From the NCBI GenBank assembly GCA_902773265.1, contig CACYDZ010000196.1, positions 1 through 5,603 on the forward strand: a stretch of 5,603 bases of DNA, in the 5' to 3' direction. Under the pieces are notes generated by a model that was given only the letters and a program-made list of their open reading frames with translations, ran no database searches and was not told the DNA's origin. This document shows positions 1 through 5,393 of this stretch, in pieces. The number at the start of each line of letters is the position of its first letter. The stretch's first letter is position 1. This stretch comes from an uncultured Ruminococcus sp. (GTDB taxonomy: Bacteria > Bacillota > Clostridia > Oscillospirales > Acutalibacteraceae). The position numbers were made by a program, and so were the translations under genes.

Positions 1-115
1 CTTTTTTCAAAAAGTTCGTGGGGTCAAGGGGTGAAACCCCTTGTGGGATTTTAAAGGGCAAAGCCCTTTAATCGGCTAAAAATTCCAGATAAAATCTGCG
101 TAAGCAGATTTTGTC
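1..115. repeat. Cluster of four short palindromes (hairpin repeats)
   Basis: Four consecutive inverted repeats are visible. Positions 1-14 are CTTTTT/AAAAAG with a TC loop. Positions 25-43 have a 7-bp stem CAAGGGG/CCCCTTG with loop TGAAA. Positions 51-71 have a 9-bp perfect stem TTAAAGGGC/GCCCTTTAA with loop AAA. Positions 88-115 have a 12-bp stem with one T-G wobble, core AAAATCTGC/GCAGATTTT, with loop GTAA. No coding frame is supported here. The cluster may be the 3' end or terminator region of a gene to the left of the window, or an interspersed palindromic repeat of the genome; the sequence alone does not decide. No hairpin is followed directly by a good T-run, so I do not call a terminator. 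Positions 116-182 hold only AT-rich DNA with a T-run at 152-158 and nothing else I can name. Confidence 0.7.
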
Positions 116-182
116 AATAATTACCTGACTGCCGACCACTCAGACAGAAACTTTTTTTAAAGATTAAATTTTTGTAAAGGTC

Positions 183-211
183 TTTTATCCTTAATAAGCG
201 TATGTTATAAT
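183..211 (+). promoter_or_regulatory. Putative sigma-A promoter of the M16 gene pair (extended -10)
   Basis: A perfect TATAAT lies at 206-211, preceded by TG at 203-204, giving an extended -10 (TGnTATAAT). Seventeen bases upstream, 183-188 reads TTTTAT, a poor -35, so the extended -10 probably compensates. Transcription would start near 218 and leave an untranslated leader of about 55 bases before the ATG at 273. The position directly upstream of the first gene and the absence of any other good candidate support the call; no operator is recognisable. Confidence 0.6.
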
Positions 212-272
212 CAAATGTACACATAATTATCTATGGGCAGTTGTATAAATTTACAAGGAAAGGTTTAATCAT

Positions 273-1559
273 ATGAATGGGATTAACAGGAAATCTGTTG
301 CGACAGGTGTATATTTCAACAGCATAAAAGAAACAAGATTTAAAAGTGTAAAGATATCGGTAACCATGATAGTGCCACTGGACGAAAAAACAGCACCGTC
401 TTATGCGTTGTTGCCGTCTGTACTGGCTTACAGCTGTGAAAAATATCCTGATACGACCGCTTTGAATAAAGCATTAAGTTATCTCTACGGGGCAGGTATC
501 GGCGGATACTGTCGGAAAATGGGTGAAGCACTCGGCGTAACGCTGACAATTACCGGTATTGATGACAGATATACGATGAATAATGAAAAAATTTCTGCCG
601 AACTTGTCAATATGTTGTGTGAGATTATCTTCAATCCGAAAGCAGAAAACGGTGCTTTTTGTCAGAAAGACTTTGACCAGTGCAAAAGACAGCTTTTAGA
701 AGCCATTGAAGGAGAATTTAACGATAAGCGTGGTTATGCGATTTCGCAGATGGTCAGCGAAATGTGTCATGACGAAAAGTACGGTATCAAACGCTACGGC
801 AGTAAGAAAGCGGTAGAAAATCTCACGGCAGAAGAGTTGTATCAGGCATGGAAAAATATTCTTGTCTGTTCAAGAGTAGAAGTGATGATGATAGGAAACA
901 GCGATACAACGCTTGCGGAAAGTATCATTGCCGAAAAATTTTCCGCCCGTGAACGGACACTCCCCGAAATCTTTACAGAAATCAGAACGGATATTTCCGA
1001 AATCAAAACAAAATACGAAAATTCAGATATTGCACAAGCCAAACTGGTTATGGGTTTCCGTACAAGTACAGCACAGCCGATGGACAATACTTTACCAATG
1101 TCCCTGACAGTGGCAATTCTGGGAGGAACACCGAGTTCAAAATTCTTTCTGAACATTCGGGAGAAATTAAGTCTTTGTTATTACTGTGCCGCAAGGTATG
1201 ATAAACTGAAAGGCATTATGATTGTAGACAGCGGTGTCGAAAAGGAAAATATCGAAAAGACGATTGCCGAAGTCAGCAATCAGCTTGAACAGATGAAACA
1301 GGGCAATATCACCGACTTTGAAATACAGGCGGCAAAACTGGCAATCATCAACGGATATAAAAGCGTACAGGATACCGTTTCAGGTATGGAGTCGTGGTAT
1401 ATCGGGCAGATGTTAGACAAAAAAATCCTTACGGTTGAGGAGTGTGTTGACATTTTAAACAATGTTGACAAGGAAACCATTATAAGTCTTGCAAATACCA
1501 TAAAACTTGATACAATATACCTGTTACAACCGTCAGAAAAGGCAAAGGAGGAAATTTAA
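273..1559 (+). CDS. ymfF: M16 family peptidase-like protein, inactive partner (YmfF type)
   Basis: This is a 428-residue predicted cytoplasmic protein with no signal peptide or membrane segment. It resembles the first member of the Firmicutes M16 pair (B. subtilis YmfF, often written YfmF in databases), whose usual length is about 425 residues. The N-terminal half lacks the HxxEH zinc motif: the matching region, residues 46-73 (LLPSVLAYSCEKYPD onward to LYGA), has no histidine pair, so it should not be catalytic by itself. The C-terminal half keeps the M16 substrate-binding signature, with GGTPSSKFF at 284-292, NIREKLSLCYY at 294-304 (Arg296, Tyr303/304) and a following KGIMIVDSG. In M16B pairs one subunit supplies zinc and the other the Arg/Tyr element, so I infer it works as a heterodimer with the next gene. 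In B. subtilis this pair is linked to EF-P modification, but transferring that role here is uncertain. The ATG at 273 follows AGGAAAGG (256-263) at 9 bases. The stop overlaps the next start (TAATG), implying translational coupling. Confidence 0.88.
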   Translation: MNGINRKSVATGVYFNSIKETRFKSVKISVTMIVPLDEKTAPSYALLPSVLAYSCEKYPDTTALNKALSYLYGAGIGGYCRKMGEALGVTLTITGIDDRYTMNNEKISAELVNMLCEIIFNPKAENGAFCQKDFDQCKRQLLEAIEGEFNDKRGYAISQMVSEMCHDEKYGIKRYGSKKAVENLTAEELYQAWKNILVCSRVEVMMIGNSDTTLAESIIAEKFSARERTLPEIFTEIRTDISEIKTKYENSDIAQAKLVMGFRTSTAQPMDNTLPMSLTVAILGGTPSSKFFLNIREKLSLCYYCAARYDKLKGIMIVDSGVEKENIEKTIAEVSNQLEQMKQGNITDFEIQAAKLAIINGYKSVQDTVSGMESWYIGQMLDKKILTVEECVDILNNVDKETIISLANTIKLDTIYLLQPSEKAKEEI

Positions 1560-2854
1560 TGGACAGAACAACCGTAACAGAAGAAATTACAAGTTCTATT
1601 CTTGACGACAAATATTATAAAATCCGTCATAAAAGCGGGCTGACAATTTATGTTTATCCTAAAGACGGTTTCAAGTCAACTTATGCGTTGTTCGGGGCAA
1701 AATACGGGTCGATAAATACCACTTTCAAAAAGGAAAACGGAGAACAGATTACCGTACCTGATGGAATTGCCCATTATCTGGAACACAAACTCTTTGAAAG
1801 TGAGGACGGGGACGCTTTTGTCAAATATGCCAAAACGGGAGCGTCTGCTAATGCCTATACTTCCTTTGATAAAACCTGTTATCTGTTTTCGTGTGCGGAC
1901 AATTTTGAAAAGTCTATGCAAATTCTTCTGGAATTTGTACAAGACCCCTATTTTACCGATGAAACCGTACAGAAAGAACAGGGCATTATCGGACAGGAAA
2001 TCAGAATGTATGACGATGACCCCAACTGGCGTGTCATGTTCAATCTTCTGGGAATCATGTATCACAATCACCCTGTCAAAATCGATATTGCAGGTACAGT
2101 AGAAAGTATTGCCGAAATTACACCGCAGAAACTTTATGACTGTTATAACGGTTTCTACAATCTTCACAATATGGCACTGACCGTTGTGGGCGGAAAAGCA
2201 CAACCCGAAAGTATTATCGCTATGGCAGATAAATATCTGAAAAATGCTCCCGAAAAAGATGTACAGTCTACTTTTCCCGCTGAACCCGAAACGGTTGTCA
2301 AAGACTATGTAGAGCAGAAATTCCCCGTAACGGTACCGCTTTTCCACTTAGGCTTCAAAGAGAATGTACAGAAAGAACGCCTTACCGATAAAGAAATGGC
2401 AGAAAGTGAAATATTGCTTTTTGCGATGGCATCAGGGTCATCTGCACTTTACAGAACACTTGAAGAACAGGAACTTATCAACAATACCTTTGACTATGAA
2501 CATTTTGAAGGTCCTTGTTACAGCAGTGTCTTTTTTGGAGGAGAATCCAAAAACCCGAAAAAAGCTGCCGAAATTATCAGAGCGTATGTAGACAATCTCC
2601 TTGTTACAGGTGTGTCGGAAAAGGATTTTGAAGTTGCCAAAAGAGCCGTATACGGTGCGGATATCTTTTCTTTTAACCGTAACGAAAGTATCGCCGGTAT
2701 TCTGATGGATTGTGATTTTTCCGGCAGAGAACTTTTCCATTATCCGGAATGTATCAAAAATACTACCCTTGATGATGTCAACCGCAGACTGCACCAACAG
2801 TTCAACAGTAAACATTCAGCATTGTCGGTTATATTACCCTTAGACAATGTGTAA
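1559..2854 (+). CDS. ymfH: M16 family zinc peptidase, active partner (YmfH type)
   Basis: This is a 431-residue predicted cytoplasmic metallopeptidase. The inverted zinc motif is intact as H72-Y-L-E75-H76 in GIAHYLEHKLFE, with His72 and His76 as ligands and Glu75 as general base. The downstream ligand is probably Glu147 in GQEIRMYDDDPNW; Glu140, seven residues earlier, fits the conserved accessory glutamate of the family. Length and these blocks match B. subtilis YmfH (YfmH in many database entries; about 430 residues). The C-terminal domain (about 255-431) has the M16 fold pattern (PLFHLGFKEN, ASGSSALYRTLEEQELI) but not a canonical R-x-x-G-L-x-Y element, consistent with that element lying on the preceding subunit. 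The ATG at 1559 shares its A with the previous stop and is preceded by AAAGGAGG (1544-1551) inside the upstream gene, 7 bases away. Substrate is unknown; a peptide or pre-peptide processing role, or support of EF-P modification as in B. subtilis, are the family-based possibilities. Confidence 0.9.
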   Translation: MDRTTVTEEITSSILDDKYYKIRHKSGLTIYVYPKDGFKSTYALFGAKYGSINTTFKKENGEQITVPDGIAHYLEHKLFESEDGDAFVKYAKTGASANAYTSFDKTCYLFSCADNFEKSMQILLEFVQDPYFTDETVQKEQGIIGQEIRMYDDDPNWRVMFNLLGIMYHNHPVKIDIAGTVESIAEITPQKLYDCYNGFYNLHNMALTVVGGKAQPESIIAMADKYLKNAPEKDVQSTFPAEPETVVKDYVEQKFPVTVPLFHLGFKENVQKERLTDKEMAESEILLFAMASGSSALYRTLEEQELINNTFDYEHFEGPCYSSVFFGGESKNPKKAAEIIRAYVDNLLVTGVSEKDFEVAKRAVYGADIFSFNRNESIAGILMDCDFSGRELFHYPECIKNTTLDDVNRRLHQQFNSKHSALSVILPLDNV

Positions 2855-2872
2855 TCATAAAACAACAATCCT

Positions 2873-2909
2873 AAAAAGTGAACCTTAAAAGTTTTTTGTC
2901 CACTTTTTT
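2873..2909 (+). terminator. Possible weak intrinsic terminator after the M16 pair
   Basis: AAAAAGTG (2873-2880) is complementary to CACTTTTT (2901-2908). The pairing extends inward by A-T and C-G after one A/C mismatch (2881-2883 with 2898-2900), giving 10 of 11 pairs and a 14-base loop. The six T bases at 2904-2909 form the U-tract. The GC content of the stem is low, so termination would be partial at best. It begins 19 bases after the stop of the second M16 gene. It competes with the hairpin at 2883-2935. Confidence 0.4.
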
Positions 2910-2935
2910 GCGAAAAATGGACAGAACTCTTAAGG
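2883..2935 (+). promoter_or_regulatory. Long imperfect hairpin overlapping the terminator-like stem
   Basis: The outer arms CCTTAAAAGTT (2883-2893) and AACTCTTAAGG (2925-2935) pair at 10 of 11 positions. The inner arms GTCCA plus TTTTT (2898-2908, one bulged C) pair with AAAAATGGAC (2913-2922) around a TGCG loop. The strand 2898-2908 is the same one used by the terminator-like stem, so the two structures exclude each other. The last bases of the hairpin run into AAGGAGG (2932-2938), a perfect ribosome-binding-site-like sequence with no start codon at a useful distance. No function is proven; it could be a leader control element or a decayed palindromic repeat. Confidence 0.45.
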
Positions 2936-2970
2936 AGGAAAGTTCCATCTGCACTAACTGGTAGAAATTG

Positions 2971-3114
2971 ACCCCTCTGTCAGCTACGCTGACATCTCCC
3001 CTTTCAGGGGAGACTTTATCAAAGCTATACGAGAACATTGTTGTGAAAATTCAACGATAAGCTGTGGGAGTTTGCCTCCCCTGAAAGGGGAGGTGTCCGA
3101 CAGGACGGAGGGGT
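2971..3114. mobile_element. MITE-like palindromic element with imperfect terminal inverted repeats
   Basis: The left end (2971-3014) and the right end (3074-3114, reverse-complemented) match over about 42 bases with a few mismatches and a 3-base indel; the shared block reads ACCCCT, then GTC, then CTCCCC-TTTCA-GGGGAG. Each end folds on its own. On the left, GTCAGC-TAC-GCTGAC (2979-2993) and TCTCCCC/GGGGAGA (2995-3013). On the right, CCTCCCC-TGAAA-GGGGAGG (3075-3093) and GTCC/GGAC (3095-3106). About 59 bases of non-repetitive AT-rich DNA lie between. There is no open frame for a transposase and no clear target-site duplication. Elements of this appearance are common between genes in Clostridia, which is from general knowledge and not a search. 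It sits in the leader of lgt and would be transcribed with it if lgt is read from upstream. Confidence 0.75.
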
Positions 3115-3188
3115 TAAACAAATGTTTTTCACTGCTTATTCTATTTTATGTCAGTGCATATGGGGGAAAGCTCTTAAAAAGGGATTCA

Positions 3189-3201
3189 GGGACAGCGTCC
3201 C
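3189..3201 (+). other. Small hairpin just upstream of the lgt ribosome binding site
   Basis: GGGAC (3189-3193) and GTCCC (3197-3201) form a perfect 5-bp GC-rich stem with an AGC loop. It ends 7 bases before the purine-rich ribosome binding site of lgt. There is no following T-run, so it is not a terminator. It could affect ribosome access or mRNA stability, or be incidental. Confidence 0.35.
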
Positions 3202-3208
3202 CGACGAC

Positions 3209-3219
3209 AGGAGAGGAGG
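3209..3219 (+). promoter_or_regulatory. Ribosome binding site that fixes the lgt start
   Basis: AGGAGAGGAGG contains a perfect AGGAGG at 3214-3219, 8 bases before the ATG at 3228. The reading frame stays open upstream to a TTG at 3072. Those extra 52 codons are translated inverted-repeat and leader sequence, with no family similarity and no ribosome binding site of their own. The ATG at 3228 is therefore the start. No convincing promoter was found in 3115-3208. Confidence 0.85.
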
Positions 3220-3227
3220 AAATCTTT

Positions 3228-4376
3228 ATGTATCATGTTCAGTTTCCCAAACTTGGCTGGGAATTTGATATCAATAATAAAATACAAATTGGCACATTGT
3301 CCGTATACTGGTATGGTATTATCATTGCTGTCGGTCTGATACTGGCGGTTCTGTACGGTATGGCGAACGCAAAAAGACTTGGTGTTTCTGCTGATAAATT
3401 ACTGAATTGCGTTATTGTCGGTGTGATTACGGGTATCATCGGAGCAAGAGCTTACTATGTACTCTTTCAGTGGGAATATTATTCCGCCCATACAGATAAA
3501 ATTCTTGCAGTCAATGAGGGAGGTCTTGCTATATACGGCGGTATCATTGGTGCATTGATTGGCGGATTGATTGTCGCCAAAATAGATAAAATGGATATTC
3601 CGGCATTACTTGATGTGGCGGCAGTCGGATTTCTTATCGGACAAGGTATCGGGCGTTGGGGGAATTTCTTCAATCAGGAGGCTTATGGTACTCCCACAGA
3701 TTTGCTTTGGGGAATGATGAGTGAGGGAACCAACAATATTGCCGTTCACCCCTGTTTTCTGTATGAATCCGTATGGTGTCTGCTTGGTGCATTGGTACTG
3801 CACCTGTTTTCCAAATCAAAGGCAAGAAAATATCATGGACAACTTGCACTGATGTATATGGTGTGGTACGGTGTGGAAAGAACTGTCGTTGAGGGATTGC
3901 GTACAGACAGTCTGTATATTCCTCATACAGGTCTGCGTGTTTCACAGATTTTATCCATATTCCTTGCTGTATTGGGTATCGTGTTGCTTCTGGTTCTGAA
4001 ATCCAAAAACTATCAGCGGATTATGCCTTACGGCAGTGAAGAAATTATTATCCATAAATTTAAAAAGCCTGTCTATTCTGTCGATAAGGCAGTTGATGAC
4101 AATGCCAAAGAAATCAGTTCCCATTCTCTTGCCATAGAATTGCCTGATGAAGTCAAAGAGGAAAAAGAGGAAAAAGTGGAAGCAACTGAAAAAGTGGAAA
4201 CATCTGAAACACCTGAATCGAATACAACCGTAAGAAAAAAAGTAGAAGAAATTACAGATATCTCCGTTGATGAAACGGAAAACCCTGATGAAGAACTTTT
4301 TGATATCAACAGCGTCATCAATGACAGTACGGAAATTCAGCCGACAAAAAAGACAAAGAAAAAATTCAGAAAATAA
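3228..4376 (+). CDS. lgt: Prolipoprotein diacylglyceryl transferase with long charged C-terminal tail
   Basis: Lgt is an integral membrane enzyme that transfers diacylglyceryl from phosphatidylglycerol to the lipobox cysteine of lipoprotein precursors, the first step of lipoprotein maturation. From the ATG at 3228 the protein has 382 residues. Hydrophobic membrane segments are visible at roughly 22-44, 58-78, 99-117, 128-140, 177-194, 205-216 and 236-257. The Lgt signature is clear: GQGIGRWGNFFNQEAYG at 138-154 with Arg143, Asn146 and Glu151, then HPCFLYE at 174-180 and GLRTDSLY at 223-230, where Arg225 probably matches the conserved essential arginine (E. coli Arg239). At the E. coli His103 position this protein has Tyr103 (GGLAIYGG). 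Residues from about 262 to 382 form an additional hydrophilic tail rich in Glu, Lys, Thr and Ser, ending KKTKKKFRK; typical Lgt proteins end near 260-290 residues. folD follows after 14 bases, suggesting co-transcription. Identity is secure; the tail's role is unknown. Confidence 0.96.
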   Translation: MYHVQFPKLGWEFDINNKIQIGTLSVYWYGIIIAVGLILAVLYGMANAKRLGVSADKLLNCVIVGVITGIIGARAYYVLFQWEYYSAHTDKILAVNEGGLAIYGGIIGALIGGLIVAKIDKMDIPALLDVAAVGFLIGQGIGRWGNFFNQEAYGTPTDLLWGMMSEGTNNIAVHPCFLYESVWCLLGALVLHLFSKSKARKYHGQLALMYMVWYGVERTVVEGLRTDSLYIPHTGLRVSQILSIFLAVLGIVLLLVLKSKNYQRIMPYGSEEIIIHKFKKPVYSVDKAVDDNAKEISSHSLAIELPDEVKEEKEEKVEATEKVETSETPESNTTVRKKVEEITDISVDETENPDEELFDINSVINDSTEIQPTKKTKKKFRK

Positions 4377-4390
4377 GTGAGGTAATCGAT

Positions 4391-5245
4391 ATGGCAACTA
4401 TCATTGACGGTAAAACGGTGTCGGCAAGCGTAAAACAGCGTGTAGCCGAAGAATGTAAATCCCTTTACCAAACAACAGGTAAGCGTCCCGGACTGGCAGT
4501 TATCATTGTCGGTGATGACCCTGCGTCAAGAGTGTATGTCAACAATAAGAAAAAAGCCTGTGAGTTTGTCGGGTTTCTTTCCAGAGAATATGCTCTCCCT
4601 GAAAGTACAACACAGGAAACTCTTTCCGATTTGATTGAACAACTTAATCAGGACGATGAAATCAACGGTATTTTATGTCAGTTACCATTACCGAAACACC
4701 TTGACGAAAAAGCAGTTATTGAAAAAATTGCTGTCGAAAAAGATGTCGATGCTTTCCATTGTGCCAATGTAGGTAAAATCATGATAGGAGATTTTGACTT
4801 TCTTCCGTGTACACCGTCTGGTATTATGGAAATGCTGGATTACTATAATATCGAAATTTCAGGTAAAGAATGTGTGGTACTGGGCAGAAGTAATATTGTC
4901 GGCAAACCTATGGCAATGCTTTTGTTACATAAAAACGGTACGGTAACTATATGTCACAGCAGAACGCAAAATCTGAAAGAAGTCTGTAAAAGAGCGGATA
5001 TTCTGGTAGTTGCCGTTGGTAAACCCTGTTTTGTCACGGCGGATATGGTCAAAGACGGTGCGGTGGTTATTGATGTCGGTATCAACCGCAAAGCTGACGG
5101 TAAATTGTGTGGAGATGTCGATTTTGCACAGGTCGAACTTAAAGCCTCCTATATTACGCCTGTTCCCGGTGGGGTGGGTCCTATGACAATCGCTACTTTG
5201 ATGAAAAACACCCTCACCGCTTTCAAAATACAAAATCATATCTGA
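4391..5245 (+). CDS. folD: Bifunctional methylenetetrahydrofolate dehydrogenase / methenyl-THF cyclohydrolase
   Basis: FolD is a cytosolic enzyme that oxidises 5,10-methylene-THF to methenyl-THF with NAD(P)+ and hydrolyses it to 10-formyl-THF, supplying one-carbon units for purines and formyl-Met-tRNA. The 284-residue length is standard. The folate-site motif S46-R-V-Y49-V-N-N-K53 carries the Tyr and catalytic Lys. Next come GILCQLPLP (93-101, Gln97) and KDVDAFH (117-123, Asp120); the family usually has KDVDGFH or KDVDGLH, so Ala121 is a small variation. The dinucleotide-binding loop is VVLGRSNIVGKP (162-173), and the C-terminal signature PVPGGVGPMT is at 257-266. All expected active-site residues are present, so it should be functional. 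The ATG at 4391 follows a GTGAGG ribosome binding site (4377-4382) placed directly after the lgt stop, consistent with operon expression from upstream. A palindrome-rich region begins two bases after the stop. Confidence 0.97.
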   Translation: MATIIDGKTVSASVKQRVAEECKSLYQTTGKRPGLAVIIVGDDPASRVYVNNKKKACEFVGFLSREYALPESTTQETLSDLIEQLNQDDEINGILCQLPLPKHLDEKAVIEKIAVEKDVDAFHCANVGKIMIGDFDFLPCTPSGIMEMLDYYNIEISGKECVVLGRSNIVGKPMAMLLLHKNGTVTICHSRTQNLKEVCKRADILVVAVGKPCFVTADMVKDGAVVIDVGINRKADGKLCGDVDFAQVELKASYITPVPGGVGPMTIATLMKNTLTAFKIQNHI

Positions 5246-5246
5246 C

Positions 5247-5284
5247 TTACTTTTTTTGAAAAAAGTAAAAGGCATAGCCTTTTT
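5247..5284 (+). terminator. Tandem hairpins ending in a T-run, probable folD terminator
   Basis: Two adjoining hairpins follow the folD stop. The first, 5247-5268, pairs TTACTTTTT with AAAAAGTAA around a 4-base loop. The second, 5267-5283, pairs AAAAGGC with GCCTTTT around ATA and ends in a T-run (5280-5284), the layout of an intrinsic terminator. The GC core is only GGC/GCC, so strength is uncertain. The A-run on the other flank means it could also work for opposite-strand transcription. The position between folD and the separately promoted gap gene supports a terminator role. Confidence 0.6.
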
Positions 5285-5291
5285 CAGCAGG

Positions 5292-5314
5292 CAAAATCGC
5301 CCGTAGCGATTTTG
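5292..5314. repeat. Perfect 9-bp-stem palindrome
   Basis: CAAAATCGC (5292-5300) and GCGATTTTG (5306-5314) are exact reverse complements around the loop CCGTA. The right arm is shared with the larger palindrome at 5307-5385, so both cannot form at once. It resembles in size and base pattern the AAAATCTGC/GCAGATTTT hairpin at 88-115. Confidence 0.7.
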
Positions 5315-5385
5315 GGCAACACCTTTAGTTTTGCTAAGTGTCACCGCCAACACTTAGCAAAGCTAAAGGCATTGTCTCAAAATCG
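5307..5385. repeat. 79-nt imperfect palindrome downstream of folD
   Basis: The central arms 5322-5341 and 5350-5369 are complementary over 20 bases with only one T-G wobble (5329/5362), enclosing the 8-base loop CACCGCCA. Further out, CAA (5317-5319) pairs with TTG (5372-5374), and CGATTTTG (5307-5314) pairs with CAAAATCG (5378-5385), separated by small internal loops. As RNA it would be a very stable rod. There is no T-run directly after it, so it is not a canonical terminator by itself, though it could protect an upstream transcript end. There is no coding frame. It may be a non-autonomous palindromic repeat of the genome. Confidence 0.7.
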
Positions 5386-5393
5386 GAAAGGAC

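Noticed and set aside
25..71. Start of a CRISPR-like array from the closely spaced palindromes at the left edge
   Set aside because: The units differ in sequence and there are no direct repeats with regular unique spacers; they are independent hairpins.
1676..2347. 223-codon reverse-strand open frame inside the second M16 gene
   Set aside because: It is antisense to a clear metallopeptidase gene; the protein is rich in Phe, Ile and Arg as expected from a complementary-strand shadow, and shows no family features.
3041..3069. Promoter inside the MITE-like element (TTGTGA as -35)
   Set aside because: The matching -10 position reads GTGGGA, which is not acceptable, and no alternative spacing gives a TATAAT-like box.
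3072..3227. In-frame 52-codon N-terminal extension of lgt from a TTG start
   Set aside because: It translates the right end of the MITE-like element and leader DNA, has no ribosome binding site, and the ATG at 3228 has a perfect AGGAGG at 8 bases and begins where Lgt similarity begins.
2855..3227. Riboswitch or T-box in the lgt leader
   Set aside because: No T-box motif, specifier stem or recognisable folate, SAM or other riboswitch core is visible; only local hairpins and the MITE-like element are present.
3951..4397. 148-codon reverse-strand open frame opposite the Lgt tail
   Set aside because: The Phe-rich composition reflects the complement of Lys/Glu codons (AAA, GAA) of the tail; there is no supported start context or motif.
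4925..5353. 142-codon reverse-strand frame crossing the folD end and palindromes
   Set aside because: It is mostly antisense to folD, and its start lies in the palindromic repeat; no plausible product.
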